Assembly: GCF_037975245.1 (NCBI RefSeq)
Contig: NC_092568.1
Span: forward strand, 37,784,501 to 37,848,500
DNA: 64,000 nt
Reading direction: 5' to 3'
Source: Apostichopus japonicus
Lineage: Eukaryota > Echinodermata > Holothuroidea > Aspidochirotida > Stichopodidae
In this document: positions 1 through 29,200 of the stretch, piece after piece
Layout: the number at the start of each line of letters is the position of its first letter
Numbering within the stretch: the first letter of the stretch is position 1
Translations under genes and position numbers: made by a program
The notes under the pieces: generated by a model
Told to the model about the DNA's origin: nothing
What the model saw: the letters and a program-made list of their open reading frames with translations, nothing else
Database searches by the model: none

Positions 1-65
1 CCGATATTTATTTTTAACAAAATAAAATAAGACTGTTAGCAAACTGTTTATCCACTAGAGAGCCT

Positions 66-232
66 GTGTAATAGAATGCGTAAAAGTAAGTTGGCCTGAC
101 GTTTCACTCATGGCTGGATCTTCTTCAAAGGCTAGCAGGATCTTCTTCAAAGGCTAAATGACAACTTGTCATTTAGCCTTTGAAGAAGATCCTGCTAGAA
201 TCGAAACGTCAGGCCAACTTACTTTTACACAA
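66..232. mobile_element. Foldback (hairpin) MITE-like element
   Basis: The two halves are inverted copies around a centre at about 169-179 (GACAACTTGTC). The left arm contains GTAAGTTGGCCTGACGTTTC and the right arm its reverse complement GAAACGTCAGGCCAACTTAC. The left arm carries an extra tandem copy of a block beginning GGATCTTCTTCAAAGGCTA. The element lies in the EML intron upstream of the first exon seen. No coding capacity and no clear target-site duplication were found. Confidence 0.7.
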
Positions 233-704
233 TTATTTTTAACCACGGTAACAGGCTCAACCTTCCTTAGCATTCATTTCTCCTGTACCTTGCCTATTAA
301 GCAAACATTACACTTAACATTGATCAGTATACATGGCCAGCCTTCATTCACAACCATGCACAACAATCAGGAATTATAGAGAAGAGTTCTCAAAGTTCAG
401 ATCACCTTTGTGTTTGAACTTGTCCAAGTTATTTAAGTTAAGAACTTATCAACATAAGGAAAGAATAAGAATGCCTATCTCTTTCATTTGTATCTGCAGG
501 ACATTGATTAATGCTATGTCCTCTCAGTTCTGCAGTTTAACTGATTAATCATTCAAGGATGATCTTTTAAGGAGAAAAAAAATGCCTGATTTCGTTCTCA
601 AGCTCTTCTTGAATCCCTAATGTGTGCATTCATTTAGCAGCAAGGTCAAGAGAACTGCTATTACAAAGTAGGCCGTTAGTTGTCTATTTATCCGTCATAT
701 TTGA

Positions 705-18537
<17,833 letters not shown>

Positions 18538-21420
18538 AAGAAAGTGCTGCGGAAGTTCTCAAGAGGTCATTTGCCAAAACACGATCTGAAATAATCAGTA
18601 TTATTCCAGAAAATGAAAGCATGCCGTCCTCGACTTGGGTGATTTGTGGATGAAGAAGATACTCGCTACACAAAGGGATGACAATGAAATATAAGATAAC
18701 AATGGGAGTGATTGTCATCTAATAGCCACCACCGAACCAAGGTTGTTACAGGATGGCCCTTCCAAATATCAGTGATTTACGTAGGTTACAAATTCAACAG
18801 CTCTGTCCTTGATAGGGTCATCTCTTCAGATCATACGATTATAGACTTAACACAATATCATTCTTTATCCCAAACTTGTTATATTCAAGATGGGGTGGGT
18901 GGGTCTTGTGGTTGGGAGGATTGGTCCAACATACCTCCTGGTTGTATAGCATGATCACCGTTTCCCATCAGTCTTATTTTTATATGACAACAATAATGTG
19001 AATCTGCGAATGCTATCAATTCATAATCATAGAGAAATAATATAACCTGCATATATATTGTTTTGATTTTAAGGGTTAACTAGAATTTTTATTTTCTAGC
19101 TGTTCCATATTAGTACTTGATGAAAGGCATGGCAAGCCTGATGCTTAACTTACAAAGGAATCTTGTTAAACTGATGCAATTGTGATATGGACTGCAGAAT
19201 AATGGTTTCAAATTAGTAAGGAGTTTTACATTGGTTAATTATAAACTCCGAATTATTGAAATTTATAACTTGTTAATCAATTAGCAATTGATACTCATCA
19301 CCATGTCCTCTAAAAATTGAATTCTAATTCAAGTCAACCTTGACCAGATACACCCATGAAAAGTGTTGGGGACAATTTACTCACTTGGGGACAATTTACT
19401 CACTTTTTACTCACTAAATGGTTCATACTTCTACTAGGGTACACAGATGCAAGTGAATTACAACTGCAATGAACCCCCTCCCCCATGTGATTTTGATAAC
19501 TGTCAGGTTGCAGTTACTCCCAATAGGTATAAGGGCTACATGTAGGAGAGTTAGATAATATCAAACTAATATTTCTGCAAAGCAAGCATACAGTGGTAGC
19601 GGAGTTGTTGGGAGCAGGGGCACTTTCCCCACCCCCTGTAATGCAAATAATCCCCAAAGTGCCTTTTTCAAAAATTAGAAAAATCAAAAAGCTGAATTGT
19701 TGGTATAGAATGCACAGAGGGTCCATTGTGACGTGGTTTTCCATCATAAATCAAAGTGACATGTCACACTGCCCTTCATAGGTTGGGCCCCTTCCCAAAC
19801 CCTGAACTCCATTCCACTGCCTCTGTAAGCTTACAATCAATTTATCAGTGTAGTCTCCTTCCTTTACTGGAGGTACTTACTGTCCAATACGTGATAGACA
19901 TTGAGAAGTACAGACAGAAGATAACTAAATATCTTGAGGAAAAGTGCTTTGAGGACGGTGAAAGTAAAAGGCTTGCTTGATGAGTATTGGTCATGTCTTT
20001 AAGGGTCTCTAGCTCATTTGGGGCCTATAGTTCTGGCCTTTTACAATGAACTGTAAAAGGTTTCAGCAACAGTAGGTTATTTTGAATCAGGTCGATATGG
20101 CTGGTTTAGTTTTCTACAGACTGTAAATCTTGGGAGTGTTCCTGGTAGGACCAGTGCTGTCTATGTTACATGTTCTAAGCGAAACTTTCCCAATTGCTCT
20201 TTAACATGACGCTAGTTAGCTCATATAAAATAAGAAGTTATTTTTGTTTTCACAGCCTTGGAGGTGGGGAGATGGGGAGGTAGAACAGGGGTTTAAATTA
20301 CAAGCATTTGTTTCAAACATTCTTTGGTACTGAATTCTTTCATTTAAAAAAGGGAAGTGAAAGTTGTCTTATTGACATTTCATATTAATTGCCTCTGTGT
20401 CCCCAACAAAAATGAGATATTGACATTGGCCATGTACGGACATGCACTGTAGTTTACCCTAATCTTTTCTGTGAAGTCACTTATTGGAAATATTTTGCAT
20501 ACGATGTATCTCTCAATTCGAGAAGGCAAAAGAAAATTAATCCACCAATGTTACTTAACCACTGAGGAAAGTAACAGACCTGTGACATTTTCATCCTTTT
20601 TTTGGCAATATTGATAGAATTGTTCACCTGAAAGGGATGTCGGTATGTGAATGAATAGGAGTCATAACATGTGTCTTTATTGTAGTACTCAACAAAGCTA
20701 TTAAATGAAAATCACTCCCTACGAACTCAAAATGTGATGCATATCTACACCACTGCAGGTATTATTAATGTCAATAGCTGCAAATATAAACAATTCATGG
20801 ACGCTAACAGATGTTCCTCCTAGTTAGTTATATTATTACTTGTTCGTAACTTTGTCAGAATGTGGCACATCGCTATGCTGCTCTGTGATTACAAACCAAA
20901 TAAAAGTGCCCAGGAATTTTGTCTTCAGTAATGGCCTCTCTTCCAGCTCTGTACAATTGTGCAATGATCTTGTTTACATACTCTTCTGTACATCACTTTC
21001 TTTCTTGTAGCAGTAGTAGTCAAGTCCTCTACCCATGTTTTTGTTTTTTTGTAATTTTTTTATTTGCAGAAGCAGCAATACTGCCTCTTGTGCTGTTTTC
21101 TCAGTTTCTAGTTTAATGTGGTTTATCTTGTAATAGAAATACCTTCCATGTTTGTAGCTTACTATCAAATCATGATAATAATTGAAAAATAAAAAAATTG
21201 ACAAAAATACTAGGATATTTCTATATTTTTACACTGCTATATTGTGTCTTGTAGGTTAATAGTGTTCTTTGAACTATAGCAATGCAAGAGTTGTTGCGAT
21301 GGTTGTACAGAACTGTGGTCCGTTACACAACGGCTGCTGGAATATATGGTCAGATCATTACGATGATTTTATTAGTGGAAAATAAAGAAATAAAAACATC
21401 TGATTAGAATTTCTTCATTT
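18538..21420 (+). other. EML 3' untranslated region and downstream sequence
   Basis: No further coding exon is seen after the TAG at 18535-18537. The stretch is AT-rich and non-coding. Possible polyadenylation signals in the EML direction are AAATAAAAG near 20897 and AATAAAGAAATAAA at about 21381. Which one is used cannot be told from the sequence. The short open frames here have no recognisable motif. Confidence 0.4.
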
Positions 21421-24250
21421 GTTATGGTTGGTTTTAATCGTCTCCTCTTCCACACGACTTCCTCCCTCCAACTACCCTCCGTGAGACTATTCCCTACCAA
21501 ACATGCAAAGCATTGAGGAGTTGAATTAGTGTTGTCACAACTGAATCTTAACTCAACACATCTGCTCCACTTGACATAGCACAGATAACTGCCAAGAGTT
21601 CTAATGGCAACATTGTTACATTACTTTCTCATCTCTAAGATACCTGTGTTGAGTGAAATACTGCATCAGACAAATCTATTGCTTTGAATCCGACAATTAC
21701 TAAAACAACACATGAAAGACAGAGTTTGCCATTTACAGAAGTCCAAACACATCATAAAGTGCAGGTCAGGATTCAAACTTGCTTCCCATCGGAAATGATG
21801 TGTCCCTTGGTAAGCCCTCCTTTCACTAGAGGTGGTGAGCATGACCTTTGTACATCTACTCTACCGTGTAACACGGCCAATACCATCATTAGCCGTAATG
21901 CCTGGATAATTCCCTGACAAGATGTTCGCATGTTCAAGGTGACCTTTGCATATCACCTCTACAGTGTAACACAGCCAATACCATCAGTAGCCATAATGCC
22001 TGGATTCTTCCTTTACAAGATGTTGGCATATTCAAGCCTGTGAAGAAATGTGAACCAAAGATAAGGTTAGACTTGGAAATCGAAGACTATTTTCTTCTGA
22101 TAGTAGACCTTGACTTTTGATGAAGACTATCTGATAATTGCATTTTCCTGAAGTTTTTATTTTGTAATGGAAAATGAAAAAAAAACATACTTTTGATAAT
22201 TTAGCATTGGAGAATAACAAATTACACTTTCAAATTTAATCTTACAACATGATAATTGACTGTCAAACAATCAACTTTAGGTAGAAGGAATAAGGGCTCT
22301 CAGAGCAACTCTTAATCTTTCATTTTCTATCTGGGGATAACTTTCTCATACTCAAGAGACTCTTCCAAGTAAAGACCTGTATTTCACACATGGGACATTG
22401 TCAAGTCATGTATCAAACCTTATCATGCAATCCCATACTATGCACAGATCTCAATAAGCTTGACAGCTTTCTCGTGGTATTTCAATTGGTGCCTGGGCTT
22501 TACAAAATACAATTTTGAAGCATCGCACATCAGTTGCCATGGTAGCCAAATTGTCCTGTATTCCAGCCTGCAATTTCGCTGTTCCAATTAAGTGACAGGC
22601 GTCACAATTTATGTGAAACTCACGATGTTTATCACTATACTCTTGTTACAGAATTTCTTCCTACATACTACGGTATAGTGGTAGTGCACATACAACTGCT
22701 AAATTTATCTTGGACAGCTCAAGCATGCAATGGTTTCTCTGTGTACAATAATGCTAAAGGTGCAAGTGGCACCCATTGGTTCCATCCAATAGTCATATCA
22801 AGATGGGCATGTTACGACAGACCAATTTTGGGGCTGGGAAAGTTCCTCTGGGTGCCATGATACCCCCTCACCCCCCCCCCATGGTACATTCTCTTCTATG
22901 ATGCTCTCACCTGGTGTCTGGCTCCCTCTACTGCAATATCACATGGTGTCTACGATGTATTCACACCAAGGAATCAGTCAGGCCTCTTTATCAAATTAGA
23001 TTCATTAATTCGGTTGAAACCAATGAATCATAAACACTGCAAGGAAAAACAAATATATTTGCATATGAAACCGTTACCTGACAAGTCAGAAAGCGTTCTA
23101 CAGGAACATAATAAGCGGCTACATTATGATGTAGTCTTATTTTACTGAAAGAATCAGAACTAGAATTGCTGAAGGGAAACAATGTAACTTTATAAGCTTA
23201 TAAAATTCTACTTATATATTTGGCTTCAAACTGGCTTCCAATATTAGAACCATGAATTCCTAATTCATCTATATTTCTGAATTTTTTTGTACAAGATGTT
23301 TCAACTTTCAAGACTGATCATCTCTTCACCTTACAAAATGCCTGTATTCTTCTTCAAATCATTTACCATCTTGAGACCTACAAGCCTATCATTTGAATTC
23401 TTACCGTCTAAAATTCAATTAGGTAAGGCATGCTTTTCGCACAAAAGAGAATGTGTTCCCTTTAAGAATTGCAAACATTTGCTTAAGAGGATACCAATAA
23501 ATTCATCATCATTGTGTGGGTAAAACTAACAGAGGTGAATAACTGTTTAACCTACCTACCATATTAAGCACGACATGGAAAAGCTAGGCTAGTCAAACTG
23601 CAGTCTGGTCTATACCATCCTACCAATCACACTTTCAATTGAAGGTACAAGGCTGATCATCATCACATCAAATTCTACCGCATTTTATTTCTTCAACGGC
23701 CATCTGCTGACAATCTCTATGGAGCGTTCCCCATTACAATATGAAACAGTACACATACAAGGAAGCAAGCTGCTTCATGAGTCTCCATGGTAATGTTCTA
23801 CATATGTGATGCCTCTCTAAATATGTAAAATCGATATCACAATATTGGAACTTACTGGACATACTGGATGCACAAGGAAGCAAGCATTACAGAGAAGCTG
23901 AAGAGTAAATCCCACCCCCACCATCTAACAGACCCTAACCCCTCCCCCCAGGGCCCCCACTATCCCACAGACCCTAACCCCCCACATCTACCAGACAGAC
24001 CCCTCCTAACAGACAGAACACTGAAAAGGGGTGTAGGGTATTTCTTCAACTTGTTTAAGATATCCTCTTCTACTTAATTCTCTCCATTCTCCACCTCATA
24101 CAGTATTGGAACATGTAACTGTTGTTACTGTGCAAACTAGGAAGGGCCCAGAGCTAACCTGCAAACTGTGCAGATAAATCTTTCTTAATAAATCACACGA
24201 AACCTGACATGAAAATTAAACACTAACTATAGGCCTGTATGTTTTGTCTC
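21421..24250. other. Intergenic region between convergent EML and hnRNP genes
   Basis: I see no gene here. Contents are a diverged two-copy tandem repeat (21837-22036), poly-C tracts near 22870 and CCCC-rich text at 23910-24000. Candidate frames are short and lack splice context or domain motifs. Confidence 0.5.
21837..22036 (+). repeat. Two-copy tandem duplication, about 97-100 bp
   Basis: Both copies contain GTGTAACACGGCCAATACCA or GTGTAACACAGCCAATACCA, then ATCAGTAGCCATAATGCCTG, an ACAAGATGTT block and ATTCAAG. Divergence is roughly 15-20% by eye. Confidence 0.7.
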
Positions 24251-26287
24251 TTCTCTAAACAGATTTTATTTGTCTTTCTATAGGTTAATACTCAAAAGAA
24301 ACCATTACACGATAAAATCACAGCTTGAAAACAAATTGTACACAAAATGTGCACAAACATCAATGGATATATAAATGGAACACAGTTGCACCAAAAAAAA
24401 AATTAAATGGAATGAAATCACTAACGAACCTCACAACTTAAAATAAGCTTACATATAACACATTCGAGAAACAATAACCATGGTTTATCTCCCCCCCCCC
24501 CTGCCGTCTTCTATTTGTTAACACACTGTAGAGGTTACTATTCCACAATAATAATCATCCCCATTAAAATTTCAAATTTCAAATAATAGTTGCACAAATT
24601 TTTGCAACTTTGTAAGCTAAAGCCACAACAATTGGGCAATAACTTTAAAAGCATTAAAATGTTAAAAAGCATCAAATGAAACGTGGCAGACATTCTTTCA
24701 CATAAGTATTCCCAACAGCACAATCCATTTTTATTTAAAAAAAAAAAATCAAAACAAAAGAAGTATTTTAAGAAATTCACAAGTATTTACAGTTGCCAAG
24801 CAGCTCAGTGATATTTCTGTTTGTTATTATCTTCAGTATGAGTTATGCTAGGAAGGGTAATATAGAAACAGAGCACAGACTTAAGACTATTCAAAGGGCC
24901 AATATACTTCATTAGGGGGATTATATGAAATGCTCAATGGGACAGGACTATCAAAATACATTCAACTTGTGATTCACAATTATTATCCCAATCTGCATCT
25001 AACATTGAATGGTCACTGGAAGAAGAGTGGGGCCAGGGGGCAGTTTTACATCATACCATAACAGTGTGATAGATGACATGCCTAAGCCATGTATTTCAGA
25101 TGTGGTACATAGAACCCTGCCTATAAAAGCCTTGCTAATGTGGGTGTAACTGATAAATTTCCAGGATTTGGATTTAGAATATGGAGTAATCCTTCCACGA
25201 GTTCAAGACCAATACAGCAAGATGCTGTCTCGTTACATTGCGAGACTGGCAGACTGCACATACAATATTAAATGGTCATGCTGTTCACATAGAAAAGGAC
25301 TAAAACCCACTTTTGTTCAAGTCACAGAGACACATGATTCAGTACAAGTTCTGGTCCATTCACAAAAGTTCATATGGAACATTCCTGCCATATATACACG
25401 GATGGCACATCCCCATGATGAACAACCTATATGCACACACACTATCAGGACCTTCCTATCATGTGCTAGTCGGATTCTTCTAAATTGGTGGACGGACGTT
25501 GATTGCTAAATGTTCTATTCGAGTGGTCGGGCCTAAGAGACATCTCAGTTGCGTTGACGAAGGCTACCCTAGGGCTAAAGCCATGGGGGGTTACTAGAAG
25601 TTGGATCCTAATGTGTTCACAAATTCCATGTAGAAAACCCTCTGATCAGCTAAAAAGCTAACTCCTAGCATAAGAAAAACCCTGTGATAGGATAGGTGAA
25701 AAGAAACTAAAAGTCAGTTATATTCTAAAACATGCTGGTAGTAGAGTGATCATCAAACAAGTTGAGATGACAAGAAAAAAAAAAGATAAAAAAAAATCAC
25801 ATTGCAGAATTTTAAGGCTTACTACTACTAACTTACATTCCAGTTTATTGAACAACTTTCTTTTAAAGTTAATTTTTCTTTCGCTTCCACAAATTTTGCA
25901 ACATTCCCCACTCTGTATATTAGTAATATTAGCTCCATGGCATTTCTGCATTCTTAACCGTTGTAATGTAGCATAATAATACGTTAAAAAGTTCTTTTAT
26001 TGGACATGTTGTAAATGTGTATTAGGAAGAATGTTATGAGGTGGTTGAACTTTCGATTTACACAAATTACATTTACATCATCTCCGTGGTTATCAAATGA
26101 GTACACGCATTCTTGCTTCTGTTATCCAACCCCCCTCCTCCATATAAGCCCCCTCCTCCATATAATGCCCTTCCTATACAACATATCCCCTCTTACACAT
26201 GCCCAAACCTCCTACCAATCTAGTCTTCAAAATAAGGAACGACAGGTTACTAAATGCAGGAAAATGTGACAAGATGTTTAAACTCAC
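24251..26287 (-). other. Probable 3' UTR intron, exon and 3' end region of the hnRNP gene
   Basis: The last coding exon of the hnRNP gene has a consensus donor (GGAG|GTGAGT) four bases after the stop, so at least one more non-coding exon should lie here. I could not fix its acceptor. A candidate poly(A) signal on the minus strand is AATAAA at about 24264-24269. The region also holds a poly-C tract (about 24490) and several A/T runs. No coding frame is supported. Confidence 0.35.
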
Positions 26288-26291
26288 CTCC

Positions 26292-29200
26292 TTAGAATCT
26301 CCTGCCTCCTCCTCCACCACTGCCGTACCCACCACCACCGTAATCTGTGAAAACAAGATGGAGAGCAACTGAAGCAAAGAGACCAGATATGTAGGACAGT
26401 GAAGACAAGGGGGTGTTCTCAGATGGTCCACTCTCCCCTCCCCCCATCCCTTATCAATGAGAGCGTAACAGTCAAATTGCTTAACACAACGGGCTTTATG
26501 GCCTCTCTTGACCAGCTGATGGAATATTGCCTTCCTGTCTGAAAATCTGGAAGGATCTCAATAGTTACTTACTGCTGTATGGTCCACCGGCAGGACCTCC
26601 ACCATATCGCCCACTGTTCTGTCTAACAGGGCCATAACTCGAGTTTTGGGATCCATATCCCGAACCAAAGTTGCCACCACCATTGCTGTTGTATCCACCT
26701 GCAATGAAGAGAAACGTAGATTTGCAAGATCTCGCATAATTCAGTGAGCAAACGACTTTCTTCCATGAGGATGGTCCAAAACTTTGCCTGGATATGTTCA
26801 CACCAAGCTAAGCAATCTTTACCAACAGTGGCTCATTCAAAGTGTCACAGCCAAAGTCTGAAAATATGAGTCTCTTAGAGATGGTCTTCATTTCTCGCTA
26901 CATAATTTTAATCATAAATATAAAATTTCAAAGAACTGATGCATTTCCAATTCCCACTCTTATATAATAGACTATTTCCCACTTAAAACAATACAACATT
27001 TCGTGATATTTACCTCCTCCTCCTCCTCCGTATCCACCGCCTCCTCCTCCATATCCACCACTGCCTCCTCCTCCATATCCACCACCTCCGTAACCACCAC
27101 TGCCACCTCCTCCATATCCGCCACCTCCATATCCGCCACCACTGCCTCCTCCTCCTCCGTATCCGCCACCAAATCCACTGCCTTCATAGTTTCCACCTCC
27201 TCCAAAACCACCTCCTGTAAAGAGAAATAGAGAGGAGATAATGTACATCATTAGACTGGGCCCGGCATTTACATTCTTCCCTGCTGCCGGTTTCCTGCTT
27301 TTCTACATACCAGGTAATTAAATTGCAGGGGTAAACTTGATTTTCCAATGAATCACTGACATGTAGAGTCATAGGACCAGAGCAACTCTAATACAAAGGG
27401 GTTCAAGGGGCACACTTTAGGGCCCTTGGCGGGGGTCCGTTGGCCGGAACCGCTGGGAACTAGTGGGTACTATTAGACTATTGAATAGCTAGGCATTCAC
27501 AGATTAGGGTAGAATATAGGGCCTGCACTGCAGTAGGGACAAGAAACATGTTTTGGTTTATTTTGTGACGTCAGCAAGCAACCAAAAAGAAAATAAAGTA
27601 CTTATCTCCCAGGTTGCACAATATCATAACATTTAGAGGAAAAGAAAATATACATTTTGGCTGCCCTCACTCGCACAAGTGGCTGCTTGGCATTCTAAAG
27701 AAAGTTACACCATGACTTGTTTTTTCGTTTTCATGAAAATATAAAATTATCTTTAGTTTGTTCTACACCTGTATGAACTTACCACCACCCCCATAATAAC
27801 CATCACCACCTTCGTAGCCACCACTGCGGTCACCAAAGGTACCACCTCCTCCTACACCCCTAAGTACTTACCGCCACCACCATAATAACCATCCCCACCT
27901 TCATAGTTGCCACCGCGGTCACCAAAGTTACCACCTCCTCCTCCTCCATTGAATCTTCCACCGCCTCCAAAACCATTAGGATCTGCAAATAACATGAAAG
28001 AAGAATCTTGAATACTAAAACGAAAAGTCATTTATGGAAAATAATATAATATGATGCACTTGTTTGACTGGAAAAATGTCTTCCCTAACCACACCTCTTC
28101 ATGACCTCTTTCAGTATGAAAATTAACTGTCTTTGATTCAGCTAAATCTGCAACAAATCTCAGCTGCTAAGAGTCAAAGGACAAATTGTGAATTAGCAAG
28201 AGTGCAATTCATTACCATTTACTAAGTCAGTTTAGGCTTTTAATTTTGCCATCACCCCCCTACTTACTGTTTCTCCTTCCTCCTGGTCCATCCCCCCCTA
28301 CTTACTGTTTCTCCTTCCTCCTGGTTTATTCCCCTTCTTACTGTTTCTCCTTCCTCCTGGTACAACCCCCTCCCCCTACTTACTGTTTCTCCTTCCTCCT
28401 GGTCCACCCCCCCCTACTTACTGTTTCTCCTTCCTCCTGGTCCATCCCCCCCTACTTACTGTTTCTCCTTCCTCCTGGTTTATTCCCCTTCTTACTGTTT
28501 CTCCTTCCTCCTGGTACAACCCCCTCCCCCCTACTTACTGTTTCTCCTTCCTCCTGGTCCACCACCCCTCCCTACTTACTGTTTCTCCTTCCTCCTGGTC
28601 CATCCCCCTACTTACTGTTTCTCCTTCCTCCTGGTAACCCCCCCCCACCCTTCCTTACTGTTTCTCCTTCCTCCTGGTACAATCCCCTTCTACTTACTGT
28701 TTCTCCTTCCTCCTCCTCCTGGTCCATCACTCCTTTGGTCTCTCTGTGACGGCTTAGCCTTGCTGCATTCAACCTCTATCCCATCGATTGTCATCCTTTT
28801 GCGAACTGATGAAGGAAAAAAATAAAAATAAACTGTTAACCTGCTGATGTCTGAAAACAGCTTTGGACTTCAAACACCTTGGGTTAAAGCCACACGTAGT
28901 AAAAACAGCCATACTGATACCAATCTTGAAAGTAAATGCTAATACATAACTACTCAATGATGCTCAGTATGTGTTTTGGCAATAAGTTTGGTCCACTTAC
29001 AGAGGTTTGGCAAATAATATGAATTCCATTTTCAATTCACTCTCTCTCTGCAAATGCACCAAAATTTTGGCAAATAAGTCCATCATAATTTGTTCAATTA
29101 TTTGGTTATTCAGTTTAGTCCTTTGTAATAATGCGGCTTCACTTTAGCTTCAAAACCCTGGTGTTAAGATTGACATATTATCCCCAGAATTGTTTATTAA

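Noticed and set aside
25168-25509. 113-codon plus-strand frame downstream of hnRNP
   Set aside because: It has no family motif and lies in the presumed hnRNP 3' UTR region on the opposite strand.
27003-27230. Serine/threonine-rich plus-strand frame
   Set aside because: Antisense shadow of the glycine-rich hnRNP exon 27214-27014.
28246-28749. 167-codon plus-strand proline/serine-rich frame
   Set aside because: It is antisense to the hnRNP exon-end repeat array and only reflects the repeat unit.
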